From Sporosarcina sp. FSL K6-1522 (GTDB lineage Bacteria; Bacillota; Bacilli; Bacillales_A; Planococcaceae), in assembly GCF_038622445.1 (NCBI RefSeq), contig NZ_CP152019.1, positions 4,252,501 to 4,316,500 of the forward strand: DNA of 64,000 nucleotides, read 5' to 3'. The notes under the pieces were generated by a model. That model was not told the origin of the DNA, ran no database searches, and worked only from the letters and a program-made list of their open reading frames with translations. Both the position numbers and the translations under genes were made by a program. This document shows, piece by piece, positions 29,214 to 39,681 of the stretch. Positions within the stretch are counted from its first letter, which is position 1, and each line of letters begins with the position of its first letter.

Positions 29214-30215
29214 CTACTTTTCTACAGATTTTTTATATCGCTCCAAAAATGCCTCACCTTTATCGGCTAGCTTCGTCCCACCTCTGCCTAGACGTGCATG
29301 GACTAGCCCTAATTCCTGCATGACTTCTAATCGAAGCCGAAGCTGCTGATCAGATAAGAGAATGCCATCCTCACGCAACGCTTGTTTCACCTTAGTTCTT
29401 CCAAATGATTCGTAGTTGCGCTTGCCTTCTTGATAAATCCGTAAAATCGCTAAACTTTCCTCCAAAAAACCATGCTCTTCAATCTTCTCAATCACTTCAC
29501 GTAGCAAATCCTCCGATAAAGGCAAATCCTTTTCTACCTGTTCACGGACTTGAAAACCCGCACCCTCACGTTGTACAAATGTGCTGTCATACTGAAAACG
29601 AGGCTGTTCATTGACCTTTTCTGCCAGCGCTAGCTGCGACTTGAAAAATCGATTCATTAATTCAAACTGATTGCTCTCACTCTTTAAAAGGTCGGCTAGT
29701 GTAAGGATGGTTTTGAGATCCAATGTCCTTGGACCGATATCAATGACATTGTCAAATTGCCTAGGGACATGTTCTCTTTCTCCAAGCGTCACAATGAGGT
29801 CTACGTTTTGAGGGATTAAGTCCATAGGGTTATACGCCGTATATTCATGTTCAAAATAGATATTTTCAATTGACACTGCCGCGCCCTCCGCATGTTCAAA
29901 CGTGTTGCTAATCACGAGAATTCGTTGCCCTTTCGGTAGCTTCAATAATTCTTTCGCGCCCACGATATTGATTTCCCGCTCCGCAACAATGACTGGGCAT
30001 GATTCAGGTATAAACGGCCGCGTAATGCCTCTTAACTCTTCTTTCGATAATAGAACAACATCCTGTTCCTCTATTGCCCCCATTGTTAACTCTCGTAATG
30101 TCGTGCCTACCAACTCGATTTCCTCACCAAAGATGTCTACTAGTTGATAGGCAATAATCGTTAAATAGGCCTCCTGCACCGATATGACATGAAGTCTTGA
30201 TTTCACTTTCGCCAT
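29214..30215 (-). CDS. Predicted regulator: sensor-like N-terminus, winged-helix C-terminus
   Basis: 333 aa; I do not recognise a named family. The ATG at 30215 comes one base after the dppF stop; a TTG at 30242 is less likely. The first about 200 residues alternate strand and helix (KSRLHVISVQEAYLTIIAYQ, GQRILVISNTFEHAEGAA, VDLIVTLGEREH), recalling the ligand-sensing domain of PrpR-like regulators. The last about 80 residues look like a DNA-binding winged helix (GRTKVKQALREDGILLSDQQ, LRLRLEVMQELGLVHARLGRGG). Its place between transporter and peptidase genes suggests that it senses a peptide or amino acid and controls this cluster. Confidence 0.6.
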   Translation of the reverse strand: MAKVKSRLHVISVQEAYLTIIAYQLVDIFGEEIELVGTTLRELTMGAIEEQDVVLLSKEELRGITRPFIPESCPVIVAEREINIVGAKELLKLPKGQRILVISNTFEHAEGAAVSIENIYFEHEYTAYNPMDLIPQNVDLIVTLGEREHVPRQFDNVIDIGPRTLDLKTILTLADLLKSESNQFELMNRFFKSQLALAEKVNEQPRFQYDSTFVQREGAGFQVREQVEKDLPLSEDLLREVIEKIEEHGFLEESLAILRIYQEGKRNYESFGRTKVKQALREDGILLSDQQLRLRLEVMQELGLVHARLGRGGTKLADKGEAFLERYKKSVEK

Positions 30216-30216
30216 C

Positions 30217-31197
30217 TTACTGATCCTGCAATTCTTCTGCAAAATGACAGGCTACAAAATGACCTTCGCCTAGATCACGAAATGCGGGTACTTGCTCTTT
30301 ACATGTTTGTTGAGCGTAAGGGCATCTCGTATGAAACGTGCAGCCAGAAGGTGGGTTTGCCGGACTCGGAATATCCCCTTTTAAAATGATACGTTCGCGC
30401 TTAACTGTAGGATCTGGAATTGGAACTGCACTTAACAATGCTCTCGTATACGGATGACGAGGTGTTTTGAACAATTCATCCCGTTCCGCCAATTCAACGA
30501 ATCGCCCTAAATACATGACACCTACACGATCAGAGATATGTTCAACCACACTTAAATCATGGGCGATAAATAAATAGGTTAAGTTGTACTGTTCCTGCAA
30601 GTCTTTTAATAAATTGAGGATTTGTGACTGAATCGACACGTCGAGTGCCGATACCGGCTCATCTGCAATAATCAGTTTCGGATTCACTGCGAGCGCCCTT
30701 GCAATCCCGATACGTTGACGCTGCCCACCACTAAATTCATGGGGATACCGATTTGCATGATACTTATTCAAGCCAACGACTTCCAATAACTCAGCAATAC
30801 GCGCTGCGCGCTTGTCTTTGGCTACATTATGCACAATCAGCGGCTCTTCAATAATTTCCTTTACCGTCAAGCGCGGATTAAGGGAAGCGTACGGATCCTG
30901 GAACACCATTTGAAATTCTTTTCGATACGGACGAATTTCATCCTCGCTAAAATTCGTAATATCCTGCCCCTCGAAAATAATCTTCCCTTCCGTAGGCTCA
31001 AGCAACTTCATCAAGACACGACCAGTCGTTGATTTCCCACAACCACTTTCACCAACGATGCTTAACGTTTCGCCCTCTTTCACCGTAAACGAAACACCAT
31101 CAACAGCCTTGACATACTCCTGCGTTTTACTGAACATTTTCTTCTTTAATGGAAAGTATTTTTTAACGTTGTGCACTTCCAACAAGTTCTGACTCAT
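30217..31197 (-). CDS. dppF: Dipeptide ABC transporter ATPase, second subunit
   Basis: 326 aa from the ATG at 31197 after GGAGGTGCTTAACG; the frame continues upstream without a ribosome site. Walker [12 protein letters not shown], signature [15 protein letters not shown], Walker [13 protein letters not shown], switch His in FIAHDLS and the oligopeptide-family C-terminal Cys cluster ([19 protein letters not shown], a possible Fe-S site) are present. It overlaps dppD by 35 nt. With DppD it drives import of di- or oligopeptides. Confidence 0.92.
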   Translation of the reverse strand: MSQNLLEVHNVKKYFPLKKKMFSKTQEYVKAVDGVSFTVKEGETLSIVGESGCGKSTTGRVLMKLLEPTEGKIIFEGQDITNFSEDEIRPYRKEFQMVFQDPYASLNPRLTVKEIIEEPLIVHNVAKDKRAARIAELLEVVGLNKYHANRYPHEFSGGQRQRIGIARALAVNPKLIIADEPVSALDVSIQSQILNLLKDLQEQYNLTYLFIAHDLSVVEHISDRVGVMYLGRFVELAERDELFKTPRHPYTRALLSAVPIPDPTVKRERIILKGDIPSPANPPSGCTFHTRCPYAQQTCKEQVPAFRDLGEGHFVACHFAEELQDQ

Positions 31198-32176
31198 CGT
31201 TAAGCACCTCCTCATGCAGCCAACATCTACAAGAATGCTTCGTTGAAACTTCCTTATATTCCGGCTCTTTTTCCCAACATATATCCATCGCAAATTGACA
31301 TCTTGGTGCAAATTTACATCCTTCAGGCATCCGCGTTGGAATCGGCACATTCCCAGGAATCGATTGCAATCGCTCTACTCGCTCACCCATTTTAGGCGTA
31401 GAAGCCAATAATCCCTGCGTGTATGGATGTTTTGGATTTGCAAATAGTGAATAGACATCACTTTCCTCGACTGCACGCCCCGCATACATAACCACTACGC
31501 GATCACACATTTCTGCAACGACACCTAAGTCATGCGTAATGAGCAAAATGGCTGTATCCGATGTTTTCGTCAAATTCCGCATTAAATCTAATATTTGCGC
31601 TTGAATCGTTACGTCCAATGCCGTCGTCGGCTCATCCGCGATTAATAACGCTGGATTACAAGCCATTGCCATAGCAATCATGACCCGCTGCCGCATACCA
31701 CCAGAAAGCTGATGAGGGTATTCGTTGACAATTGTTTCAGGCCTTGAAATCCCTACCGCAGTCAACATTTGAACGGCATGTGTGCGCGCTTCTTTTTTCG
31801 TAAATTTCAAATGAAGAATGATAGCTTCTTCCAATTGACGTCCAATTTTATAGACAGGGTTTAAAGAGGTCATCGGCTCTTGAAAGATCATCGCAATGTC
31901 ATTACCACGGATTTTTCGCATCTGGCTTTCACTTACATTGACAAGGTCAACTCCATCATAGATTATTTCACCACCTGCAATCCGACCTGGTGTGTCTTTC
32001 AATAACTTCATAATCGATAACGAGGTCACACTTTTTCCACTACCAGACTCGCCAACAATTCCAAGTGTTTCGCCCTTCGAAACCTCAAATGTCACGCCAT
32101 CTACTGCTTTTACAACCCCAGACTCACTTGAAAAATGTGTTTGCAAATTATTCACCCTCAATAAAACATCATCCAT
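31163..32176 (-). CDS. dppD: Dipeptide ABC transporter ATPase, first subunit
   Basis: 337 aa. Walker [12 protein letters not shown], signature [15 protein letters not shown], Walker [13 protein letters not shown] and the switch His in LITHDLGV are intact. The oligo_HPY-type C-terminal region contains [18 protein letters not shown], a Cys cluster as in DppF. It lies 19 bp after dppC and overlaps dppF. Forms the heterodimeric motor with DppF. Confidence 0.92.
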   Translation of the reverse strand: MDDVLLRVNNLQTHFSSESGVVKAVDGVTFEVSKGETLGIVGESGSGKSVTSLSIMKLLKDTPGRIAGGEIIYDGVDLVNVSESQMRKIRGNDIAMIFQEPMTSLNPVYKIGRQLEEAIILHLKFTKKEARTHAVQMLTAVGISRPETIVNEYPHQLSGGMRQRVMIAMAMACNPALLIADEPTTALDVTIQAQILDLMRNLTKTSDTAILLITHDLGVVAEMCDRVVVMYAGRAVEESDVYSLFANPKHPYTQGLLASTPKMGERVERLQSIPGNVPIPTRMPEGCKFAPRCQFAMDICWEKEPEYKEVSTKHSCRCWLHEEVLNDESELVGSAQR

Positions 32177-32195
32177 CGCTCTTCACCTCCATTAA

Positions 32196-33101
32196 TTACT
32201 CTTTAATTTTTGGATCGAGTGCATCCCGTAATCCATCGCCTAATAAGTTAAAAGCCAACACGGTAACAAAGATCGCTAACCCTGGAAAGAGTGTGACATG
32301 CGGTGCGATATTCAAATAATCTCGCCCACCACTTAACATCGCTCCCCACTCAGGTGAAGGTGGTTGAGCCCCTAATCCAAGGAAACTCAAACTCGCTGCC
32401 GTTAAAATCGCTGTACCGATACGCATTGTAAAATAGACGATAATACTCGAAAGTGTCCCTGGAAAGATATGCTTCCAAATCACACGGCGATGCTTTGCCC
32501 CTACAGACTTTGTCGCTTCCACATATAACGTCGATTTCACCGCCAACGTCGAGCTGCGGACAATACGAGCAAACACGGGAATACTAAATATCGCAACAGC
32601 GATGATGACATTTCCAAGACCTGGGCCTAAAATCGCGATAATTCCAATTGCCAATAAAATCCCCGGAAATGCGAGTAATACATCACAAAATCGCATGATG
32701 ACCCGGTCCATCCACTTTCCATAGTAACCTGCAAGAAGTCCTAAAATGGTTCCGCCAACTGCACCGAGTAATACCGAAGTTAAACCGACATATAGCGAAA
32801 TTTGTGTACCTGCAACAATACGGCTAAATATATCTCTTCCATAAGCATCTGTCCCGGCCCAATGCTTAGCAGATGGGCCCGAAAGTACATTTTCATAATC
32901 CGGTTCTGTCACATCATAAGGTACAATTGCCGGACCAATGAGTGCGATGATGACGAGAAATATAACAAAAAAGAAGGCTGCAAATGCCAGTTTTTGTTTT
33001 TTAAATTTCCGCCAAAACTCCGAGAATGGAGTTCTCGACGTAATATTTTCCATAGACATTTGCATATACTCTTCTTTTTTCGATAACTTGATCTCTACCA
33101 T
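32196..33101 (-). CDS. dppC: Dipeptide ABC transporter permease, DppC type
   Basis: 301 aa from the ATG at 33101 after AAGGAGGGACCAGTT; an upstream ATG at 33122 lies before that site. The N-terminal OppC_N region ([20 protein letters not shown]) and the binding-protein-dependent permease EAA loop ([20 protein letters not shown]) are clear, with the [17 protein letters not shown] segment diagnostic of DppC/OppC. About six membrane helices. Partner of DppB. Confidence 0.92.
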   Translation of the reverse strand: MVEIKLSKKEEYMQMSMENITSRTPFSEFWRKFKKQKLAFAAFFFVIFLVIIALIGPAIVPYDVTEPDYENVLSGPSAKHWAGTDAYGRDIFSRIVAGTQISLYVGLTSVLLGAVGGTILGLLAGYYGKWMDRVIMRFCDVLLAFPGILLAIGIIAILGPGLGNVIIAVAIFSIPVFARIVRSSTLAVKSTLYVEATKSVGAKHRRVIWKHIFPGTLSSIIVYFTMRIGTAILTAASLSFLGLGAQPPSPEWGAMLSGGRDYLNIAPHVTLFPGLAIFVTVLAFNLLGDGLRDALDPKIKE

Positions 33102-33114
33102 AACTGGTCCCTCC

Positions 33115-34035
33115 TTACTCATATCGAATTTGTGGGTTCAACACGCCATACAACAAATCTACGATTAAATTGATTAAAATAAATTGCAAAGCGAACAGTA
33201 ACATTTCTGCTTGAATGACTGGATAATCCCGATACGCCACTGAATCGATTAGCAGTTTTCCTAAACCAGGCCAGCTAAATACCGTTTCAATGACAACCGA
33301 TCCACCGAGTAAAAAACCGAATTGTAAACCTGTCATCGTAATAACCGGAATCATAGCGTTCCTCAATCCATGTCCCCAAATGACATTGCGCTCATTCAAC
33401 CCTTTTGATCGACCTGTACGGATATAATCTTCTTTCAATACATCCATTAAGGAAGATCTTGTAAAACGAGCGATGACTGCTGCTACCCCTGTCCCAAGTG
33501 TGAAGGCAGGGAGGATATAGCTTTTCCATGATTCCATTCCACCTGAAGGTAACCAACCGAGTGTCACTGCGAAAATTTGAATCAGTAAAAGACCTAGCCA
33601 AAATGATGGCAATGATAGCCCCGAAACAGCGCCAAACATTCCTAAATAATCTTGCCACTTATTTCTTTTTGTTGCCGAAATCACACCAATTATTAACCCA
33701 ATACAAACTGCCCACACCATACTCCAGACGGTTAACCAAAATGTCGGCATGAAGCGCTCCCCAATTTCTTCAAGAACCGGGCGTTTCGTTTTAAGCGATG
33801 TGCCTAAATCCCCTTTGAATAGATTCGCCATGTAAGAGATGTATTGTTCGTGTATCGGTTTGTCCAACCCTAATTCTTTCCTTACCATTTCCACGTCTTC
33901 AATAGTTGCATCTTGCCCTGCAACGAGACGAGCTGGATCACCTGGGATCATATGTACGAAAAGAAAGATGAGAATGGTTACCAAAAACAAAATTGGTATG
34001 ATTTCGATGAGCCTCTTTGTAATAAAACCGAGCAT
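33115..34035 (-). CDS. dppB: Dipeptide ABC transporter permease, DppB type
   Basis: 306 aa from the ATG at 34035, which has GGAGG with a 7-base spacer; the ATG at 34041 is one base from it. Typical are the opening [20 protein letters not shown], the [10 protein letters not shown] motif, the EAA-like loop [20 protein letters not shown] and the end [14 protein letters not shown] sequence ([14 protein letters not shown]). It is separated from the substrate-binding gene by a terminator-like hairpin, which lowers its expression relative to that gene. Confidence 0.92.
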   Translation of the reverse strand: MLGFITKRLIEIIPILFLVTILIFLFVHMIPGDPARLVAGQDATIEDVEMVRKELGLDKPIHEQYISYMANLFKGDLGTSLKTKRPVLEEIGERFMPTFWLTVWSMVWAVCIGLIIGVISATKRNKWQDYLGMFGAVSGLSLPSFWLGLLLIQIFAVTLGWLPSGGMESWKSYILPAFTLGTGVAAVIARFTRSSLMDVLKEDYIRTGRSKGLNERNVIWGHGLRNAMIPVITMTGLQFGFLLGGSVVIETVFSWPGLGKLLIDSVAYRDYPVIQAEMLLFALQFILINLIVDLLYGVLNPQIRYE

Positions 34036-34060
34036 CTTCATCCCTCCTATTAGGTAGAAA

Positions 34061-34093
34061 ATAGAGTGCTATACACCATACATAGCACTCTAT
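34061..34093 (-). terminator. Intra-operon terminator/attenuator between dppA and dppB
   Basis: ATAGAGTGCTAT (34061-34072) pairs perfectly with ATAGCACTCTAT (34082-34093), and the minus strand continues TTTTCTACC. It stands right before the dppB ribosome site. Partial termination here would give an excess of binding protein over permease, as is common in ABC operons. Confidence 0.8.
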
Positions 34094-34106
34094 CCGTCAG
34101 TATTTT

Positions 34107-35708
34107 TTACTTGATTTCAATATCGGTAACGCTTAGTGAACCATCTGGCAATAAATAGACGCCGTCTAGATAGTTTTTCTTACCTGCCATCGTTTTCCCT
34201 GTCGTTAAGTTAACCCATGGTGCATCTTTCCATATGATTTCTTGTGCCTCTTTGTATGCTGCTGCACGTTTGTCTGAATCAGCCGTTTGGAGTGCTGCTT
34301 GAATGGATGCGTTAACCTCTGGATTATCATAGTAAGAGATGTTATACGATTTTGGTGGGAATGCATCTGCACCGCCAACTAATGGACGAATACCCCAATC
34401 CGCATCACCTGTTGATGGAGACCAACCACCGTAATACAGTTCAATTTCAGCATCTTCTGCCTTTTGAACAGACCAAATTTTATCGGAAACTGTACCTGCT
34501 TCCATTGGTACAACTTCTACTTCTACATTTACTTGCGCTAATTGTTGTTGTAAAAACTCCATTGCTTTGATGGTACTAGAGCTGTTACCACCCCAAAGCG
34601 TTGCTTTAAAACCGTTTTCGTAGCCCGCTTCTTTCAATAAGCTTTTTGCTTTTTCAAGATCAAATGCATATGGATCTTGTTTCGCATAGTACTGAACATC
34701 CGGTGCAATGATTGAATCTGATATACTTGCGTAATTGTTTGTCACTACTTTTACGAATGCTTCTTTATTCACTGCATAGTTCAATGCTTGTCGCACTTTC
34801 ACATCATCATATGGTTTTTTCATCGTATTCATGGCCATATAGCTGACAATGATAGACGGGTTACTTTCCACTTCGATGCCATTTTTTCCGTTAATACTAT
34901 CAGCTTGTTCCGTTGGTACTGGGTAGATGAAGTCTGCTTCACCTGTTTGTAGCATCGCAATACGTGAACCATTTTCCGATACTGGCTTGAACGTAATCGA
35001 ATCTACTTTCGGTGATCCTTCTTTCCAATACTCTTCGTTTTTCACAACTTCTAAGCCTTCACTTGGTTTCCATTCTACAAATTTAAATGGACCTGTTCCG
35101 ACTGGGTTTCTTGCAACCTCTTTACCGAACTCTTCCAATGCTTTCGGGCTATGAATCATCGCAGATGGATGCGCAAATGTATTGATCATCGCACCAAATG
35201 GCTCTGATAATGTAAATTTCACTTCATAATCGCCAAGTACTTCAATGTTTTGAATTAAGCTGAATAGACTGTGTCGCTTCAAACCGCTTTCAGGATCTGA
35301 AAGTCGATCAAAGTTCACCTTAACTGCTTCTGCGTTAAAAGATGTGCCATCGTGGAATTTCACATTTTCGCGTAGCTTGAATATGAATTCAGTCGCATCT
35401 TCACTCGCTGTATACTCTTCTGCTAACACGTTCACAACGTTCATATCTTTATCGAAGCCTAAAAGACCTTCCAACATCGCCTTTTGAGCTGAGTTCGATA
35501 ATGTATCATTCGTATCGTGTGGATCCATGCCTGTAAAGTTATCTGCTACTGCAATGACAATGTCCTTGCCTTCTTTTGTTGCCTTTTCTCCCCCTTTATC
35601 GCTACCTTTTGCTAGGTCTTTTCCATCGCCCGAGCCGCTTGTACAACCGGCTAGTACGAGAACCAACGATAAAGCTAGTAAAGAAAGTACGCTAAACGCT
35701 TTTCTCAT
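34107..35708 (-). CDS. Dipeptide/oligopeptide-binding lipoprotein
   Basis: 533 aa. Signal peptide with lipobox VLAGCTSGSG, then the SBP_bac_5 fold: KDIVIAVADNFTGMDPHDTND, KLRENVKFHDGTSFNAEAVKVNF (FHDGT motif), NPVGTGPFKFVEW, VRQALNYAVNKEAF. It captures peptides outside the membrane and hands them to DppBC. Ligand class is uncertain: dipeptide, D-Ala-containing muropeptide or glutathione-like peptides are possible. It lies 39 bp after an asparaginase gene, so peptide import and amide breakdown may be linked. Confidence 0.9.
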   Translation of the reverse strand: MRKAFSVLSLLALSLVLVLAGCTSGSGDGKDLAKGSDKGGEKATKEGKDIVIAVADNFTGMDPHDTNDTLSNSAQKAMLEGLLGFDKDMNVVNVLAEEYTASEDATEFIFKLRENVKFHDGTSFNAEAVKVNFDRLSDPESGLKRHSLFSLIQNIEVLGDYEVKFTLSEPFGAMINTFAHPSAMIHSPKALEEFGKEVARNPVGTGPFKFVEWKPSEGLEVVKNEEYWKEGSPKVDSITFKPVSENGSRIAMLQTGEADFIYPVPTEQADSINGKNGIEVESNPSIIVSYMAMNTMKKPYDDVKVRQALNYAVNKEAFVKVVTNNYASISDSIIAPDVQYYAKQDPYAFDLEKAKSLLKEAGYENGFKATLWGGNSSSTIKAMEFLQQQLAQVNVEVEVVPMEAGTVSDKIWSVQKAEDAEIELYYGGWSPSTGDADWGIRPLVGGADAFPPKSYNISYYDNPEVNASIQAALQTADSDKRAAAYKEAQEIIWKDAPWVNLTTGKTMAGKKNYLDGVYLLPDGSLSVTDIEIK

Positions 35709-35747
35709 CCTAAACTCCCCTTTGTTGTCATATTTATAAAAAATGCA

Positions 35748-36758
35748 TTAGGCATTTTTTAACGTAAAGATTGGACGCAATTGCCCAATGACTTCCTGTC
35801 TTGCGTTTTTCAATTCTGGCTGGTGATATGCTTGTAAACGCTCCTGTTGCTCTTCGTTAAGTAAATTCAGTTGCTTTAGTACCTCAACGACAGCGGGGGA
35901 AGTTGCTCGGCTATTGCCATCTTCAATTTTAATAGCAATTCCAAGTCCTGTTTCTTTATCACCCACGCAATAAACACCCTCAGCTCCTACCTTGCCAAAC
36001 ATCCGTCCATCTTCAATTCGCATAAAATCTGAACAAAAACGATCCGTTCCTCCAACCATTTCCGGTTCTGCCATCATTGCCGCTGTTACGCGTTCAATGG
36101 CATTTTTTCGCTTCTCTGGAAATGCAACAGGATTCGCCATTTTCGCAAAACTCATCGCGAGGTTTTTTAATGGAATCCCATGGACCGGAACTCCACATCC
36201 GTCAACACCAATTTCAATCTCGTCCATCGGAATTTCAGAGAGATCGCTAATCACTTCGAGAATTCTTTGTTGTACAGGATGGTCCATCTTGTAATAATCG
36301 TCGACACGCTCCCCCATATATTTGGCTGTCGCAAGCATGCCGCTATGTTTGCCAGAACAATTATTGTATTCCGGTGTCACTTCCTTGCCAGACTTCATTA
36401 ACTCCTCGTACGTTTCCTGCCAGCGAGGGGGATGTGTGCCACATTTTAAATGGTCAATGGTTAAATCTAGTTTATGTAAAATATTTTTCACTCGATCAGT
36501 ATGCTGATTCTCTCCATTATGTGATGCACATGCTAAAGATAGTTCTGCTTGATTGTAGTTGTAAAAATCAGCAGCACCCGTCTCCACAATTGGAATCGCT
36601 TGCAACGGTTTCATAGATGAACGAGCAAACGTTACACGATTCGGATCCCCATTATAATAGAGTAGTTGTCCTTCACTATTCACGACCGCTACGTGTCCTT
36701 CATGCCGACTTTCTACCATTTCGCCTCTTATTACGTCTATTAAATATTCCGCATCCAT
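35748..36758 (-). CDS. L-asparaginase II family protein (AnsA of Rhizobium etli type)
   Basis: 336 aa. Belongs to the asparaginase II family (PF06089), which resembles serine hydrolases of the beta-lactamase/glutaminase type. A Ser-Ser-Met-Lys tetrad (RSSMKPLQAIP) gives the SxxK motif. HNGENQHTDRV, KCGTHPPRW, NNCSGKHSGML and VDGCGVPVHGIPL are the family blocks. Its product would be aspartate and ammonia from asparagine, possibly from imported peptides. First gene of the peptide cluster. Ribosome site TTAGAGGTGTAGTT. Confidence 0.85.
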   Translation of the reverse strand: MDAEYLIDVIRGEMVESRHEGHVAVVNSEGQLLYYNGDPNRVTFARSSMKPLQAIPIVETGAADFYNYNQAELSLACASHNGENQHTDRVKNILHKLDLTIDHLKCGTHPPRWQETYEELMKSGKEVTPEYNNCSGKHSGMLATAKYMGERVDDYYKMDHPVQQRILEVISDLSEIPMDEIEIGVDGCGVPVHGIPLKNLAMSFAKMANPVAFPEKRKNAIERVTAAMMAEPEMVGGTDRFCSDFMRIEDGRMFGKVGAEGVYCVGDKETGLGIAIKIEDGNSRATSPAVVEVLKQLNLLNEEQQERLQAYHQPELKNARQEVIGQLRPIFTLKNA

Positions 36759-36791
36759 AACTACACCTCTAACTATCTTTATTTTCTAATT

Positions 36792-36820
36792 ACTCTAAAC
36801 CATATTCCAACACATTACAA
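36792..36820 (-). promoter_or_regulatory. Possible promoter of the asparaginase/dipeptide cluster
   Basis: On the minus strand TTGTAA (36815-36820), 17 bp, then TAGAGT (36792-36797). The match is moderate, but it is the best in the 36759-36896 gap, whose other DNA is AT-rich with no feature seen. Confidence 0.35.
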
Positions 36821-36896
36821 CCCTTTAAAACAAATAATTCTTATTAGGTTGAATTGTGAGAGTTGAGAGTCACTTTAGGTGATATTGAATCTAAAA

Positions 36897-36933
36897 AAAC
36901 CTCTTTAAGCCATAATTAGACTTAAAGAGGTTT
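36897..36933 (-). terminator. Terminator of the oxidase/symporter operon
   Basis: AAACCTCTTTAAG pairs with CTTAAAGAGGTTT (36921-36933), and on the minus strand a run of seven T follows. It lies 18 bp past the symporter stop. Confidence 0.88.
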
Positions 36934-36950
36934 ACAATTGATTCGCTAAA

Positions 36951-38417
36951 CTACTTCTCTTCCACAACGTCCAATTCCTTTTCCTCTTTATCCGGAAACA
37001 GCAAACTAAAGACAATTCCGGCAAAAGCGGCGATGAAGAAAGTTGTAAAACGGGATGTAGCCAATTCTTCGAGTGGCGTTGAGATCCAAAGAACTGTCGA
37101 TAAAAATCCGGTAATGATTGTCGCGATAACCCCGATACCTGAGTAGCGTTTCCAGAAAAATGTCAAGATGATTGCTGGCGATAACGTACATCCCACTCCA
37201 GCCCATGCCCAACTGACAACTAAGAAAACCAATGATTTGGATGTCAAGGCTATGATTAAACCTACGAGTCCAGCACAAATGATGGTAATTCTTGAGATGG
37301 CGACGAGCTTGCTTTCTGATAGTTTCATATTCATGGCACTACGAATAATATCCTCACTGACCGAACTTGTAATGACCATTAGCTGTGAATCTGCAGTTGA
37401 AATAATCGCTGCAAGAATACCCGCTAGTAAAATACCTGCAATCCAAGGCGGCATCAAATCGAGGATCATAAATGGCAAGATCATTTCGACGTCGGCAAAC
37501 GCTTGTCCTTGATACAATGTGAGGGCAGTAATCCCAATCATGAATGCACCACCATAAGCCAAAATTGTCCACGAGATGGCGACGATGCTTCCCGTCCTTG
37601 CTTCTTTCTTACTTCTAAGCGCCATAAAGCGGACACTTAGTTGCGGCTGTCCACCTAGAAAACCGAAAAACCAGGCGAAGTTATTGAACAATAACAGCCC
37701 TAAAGAAAACCCAATGGCCCCGCCAGTCCAAGAATCCATGGATGGCCCAGCAGCAGTCAACGCTTGGCTTATCGATAAATCAGCTGCTGAAATATGAAAT
37801 AGAGCTACAATCGGCAACACAACTAATGTTACAAGCATCATCAGACTTTGAATCATGTCCGTCCAAACGACCGTAACAAATCCACCGATGTAAGAAAGGA
37901 TAATTACGACTACGATACTTAAAATAGCCCCAACGGTCGGAGGTATATTGAAAACAGCGAATAATGTTTTCCCCGCCCCGGCAATCTGGGCCCCGAAATA
38001 AAACATCATAAAACTAAAGATCAGAATCGTAGAAAGCCAAAGGATCACCTTTCCGTGCTTTCCAAAACGTTGCGCTAAAAAACTAGGTAGTGTCAACGCC
38101 CCGGTTTCCTCCGCTTCCTTCATGAATCGTTTCGCTAAAAACAACCAGGCGAAGATTATACCGGAGGCAATCCCCGCTGCCACCCAAATGCCCGATAAAC
38201 CCGTCGCAAAGACAAAGCCCGTATAGCCCAAAAGAAGCCAAGCCGATTCCCCCGTGGCACGTTCCGAGAACGCCAAAGCCCAGCCTGGCAACTGCTTTCC
38301 ACCTAATAGAAAATCAGCATGGCTTTTCGTACGTCGGCTAACGACATACCCAACTACGAGCATCATTACTAGATATAATACGAATTCAAACATGATGATT
38401 GTATGCAATTCACTCAT
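36951..38417 (-). CDS. Sodium:solute symporter, PutP-like
   Basis: 488 aa with about thirteen membrane helices (SSF family). YVVSRRTKSHADFLLGGKQLPGW, LSERATGESAWLLLG-like region (AFSERATGESAWLLLGYTGF) and AISTADSQLMVITSSVSEDI with the paired Ser/Thr of the Na2 site are typical of proline symporters. The exact start is uncertain: an ATG at 38417 is close to AAGGGAG, and a TTG three codons on has better spacing. It lies 21 bp after the FAD oxidase gene, so its substrate may be that enzyme's: proline, sarcosine or another N-methyl or cyclic amino acid. Confidence 0.87.
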   Translation of the reverse strand: MSELHTIIMFEFVLYLVMMLVVGYVVSRRTKSHADFLLGGKQLPGWALAFSERATGESAWLLLGYTGFVFATGLSGIWVAAGIASGIIFAWLFLAKRFMKEAEETGALTLPSFLAQRFGKHGKVILWLSTILIFSFMMFYFGAQIAGAGKTLFAVFNIPPTVGAILSIVVVIILSYIGGFVTVVWTDMIQSLMMLVTLVVLPIVALFHISAADLSISQALTAAGPSMDSWTGGAIGFSLGLLLFNNFAWFFGFLGGQPQLSVRFMALRSKKEARTGSIVAISWTILAYGGAFMIGITALTLYQGQAFADVEMILPFMILDLMPPWIAGILLAGILAAIISTADSQLMVITSSVSEDIIRSAMNMKLSESKLVAISRITIICAGLVGLIIALTSKSLVFLVVSWAWAGVGCTLSPAIILTFFWKRYSGIGVIATIITGFLSTVLWISTPLEELATSRFTTFFIAAFAGIVFSLLFPDKEEKELDVVEEK

Positions 38418-38438
38418 CTCCCTTGAATTTAATAGTCG

Positions 38439-39599
38439 TTAGACAATCGCATTCTCCAACACTAGGTCGTTCTCCGCAAATCGCTCGATACGCAATGGGG
38501 TCAGGTCAATCGTTTCGTATTTTCCCCTACAAATCAGTTCCGCCAACCCTTGTCCAACACCCGGTGCTTGTTGCATCCCATGCCCGCTAAAACCAAGTGC
38601 CATAAAATAGCCCTTCATCATCGGATGCTCGCCAATAATGGCATTTTGATCCACCGTATTAAAATCATATAAACCAGCCCAGCCCGATTCCAATTTAAGC
38701 TGTTCGAAATTTGGCACGCGGTGGGCTAAAATCGGCCATAACGTATCAAAAGACGAACGTTTCCAAGTGAAATCCATGCCTGGTGGAACATCATCCGAAA
38801 ATCCCGCCACCACTTTTTCACCCTCATGACGAAAATAAACACCCGTTGGATCAATCGTTAATGGCAACTTTCTTTCAAGTTGTCGTGCCGTATCCAACAC
38901 ATACATTTGCCTTTTTAACGGGACAACCGGTACCGGCAAGCCCATTTTTTCACTTAAAGCCGCTCCCCACGCCCCGGCACAATTAATGACAATGCGAGAT
39001 CCGTACATCACACCATCCGTTAAACGAACGCCCGTTATGCCGGCCCCTTCCGTTACAAGAGACTCAACTTCCTCTGCGATATACTCCACTCCAAGCGCTT
39101 GTGCTTTTTTCCGATAGGCTTGCATGACTGAATAAGGATCAAGATAACCGTCCTCATGACAGTAAAGCCCGCCCGCAAGATCCCCAATTTCCAACTCAGG
39201 AATAATCGGCAATAACTCCTTTGGCGTGAGCAACTCGGAAGGTACACCATACTCATGCTGTGTCCGTAGTTGTTTCGCAAAATAAGGCATCATACTTTCA
39301 GTCGCTAAAAACAAGTAGCCCCGCTGTTTGAAATCAATTTCTGCGCGTTCTCCATTAATCGCCATGTTGTCGGCAAAGTCTTTATACACATGCAAACTAT
39401 AACGGCTCAGTTGAACATTAATCGACGTAGAATATAACTGCCTAAATCCCCCGGCACTGCGAGGCGTAGACGCATATTGATATGTGGCATCTTTTTCAAA
39501 AACGACAATACGTCCTTCAAAACCATTCATGCGCAATGCATACGCCGTACTCGATCCCATAACGCCCCCACCAACAATGATGATATCTGCTTTGTGCAT
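38439..39599 (-). CDS. FAD-dependent amine/amino-acid oxidoreductase (DAO family)
   Basis: 386 aa. The Rossmann motif VGGGVMGSSTAYAL opens the protein, followed by FEKD. TPRSAGGFRQLYS is like sarcosine oxidase beta and dimethylglycine dehydrogenases, and the C-terminus has LGFSGHGMQQAPGVGQGLAELI. Soluble, one FAD expected. Oxidises a secondary amine or amino acid such as sarcosine, proline or glycine; the sequence does not decide which. Ribosome site AAGGAGACGAGTCAG. First gene of an operon with the PutP-like symporter. Confidence 0.85.
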   Translation of the reverse strand: MHKADIIIVGGGVMGSSTAYALRMNGFEGRIVVFEKDATYQYASTPRSAGGFRQLYSTSINVQLSRYSLHVYKDFADNMAINGERAEIDFKQRGYLFLATESMMPYFAKQLRTQHEYGVPSELLTPKELLPIIPELEIGDLAGGLYCHEDGYLDPYSVMQAYRKKAQALGVEYIAEEVESLVTEGAGITGVRLTDGVMYGSRIVINCAGAWGAALSEKMGLPVPVVPLKRQMYVLDTARQLERKLPLTIDPTGVYFRHEGEKVVAGFSDDVPPGMDFTWKRSSFDTLWPILAHRVPNFEQLKLESGWAGLYDFNTVDQNAIIGEHPMMKGYFMALGFSGHGMQQAPGVGQGLAELICRGKYETIDLTPLRIERFAENDLVLENAIV

Positions 39600-39681
39600 C
39601 TGACTCGTCTCCTTCCACCAGTTTGTCCCACTTTTTATTTATCCATCGTATGTGAAGGGGGCTCATATTATTCAATAAGAA

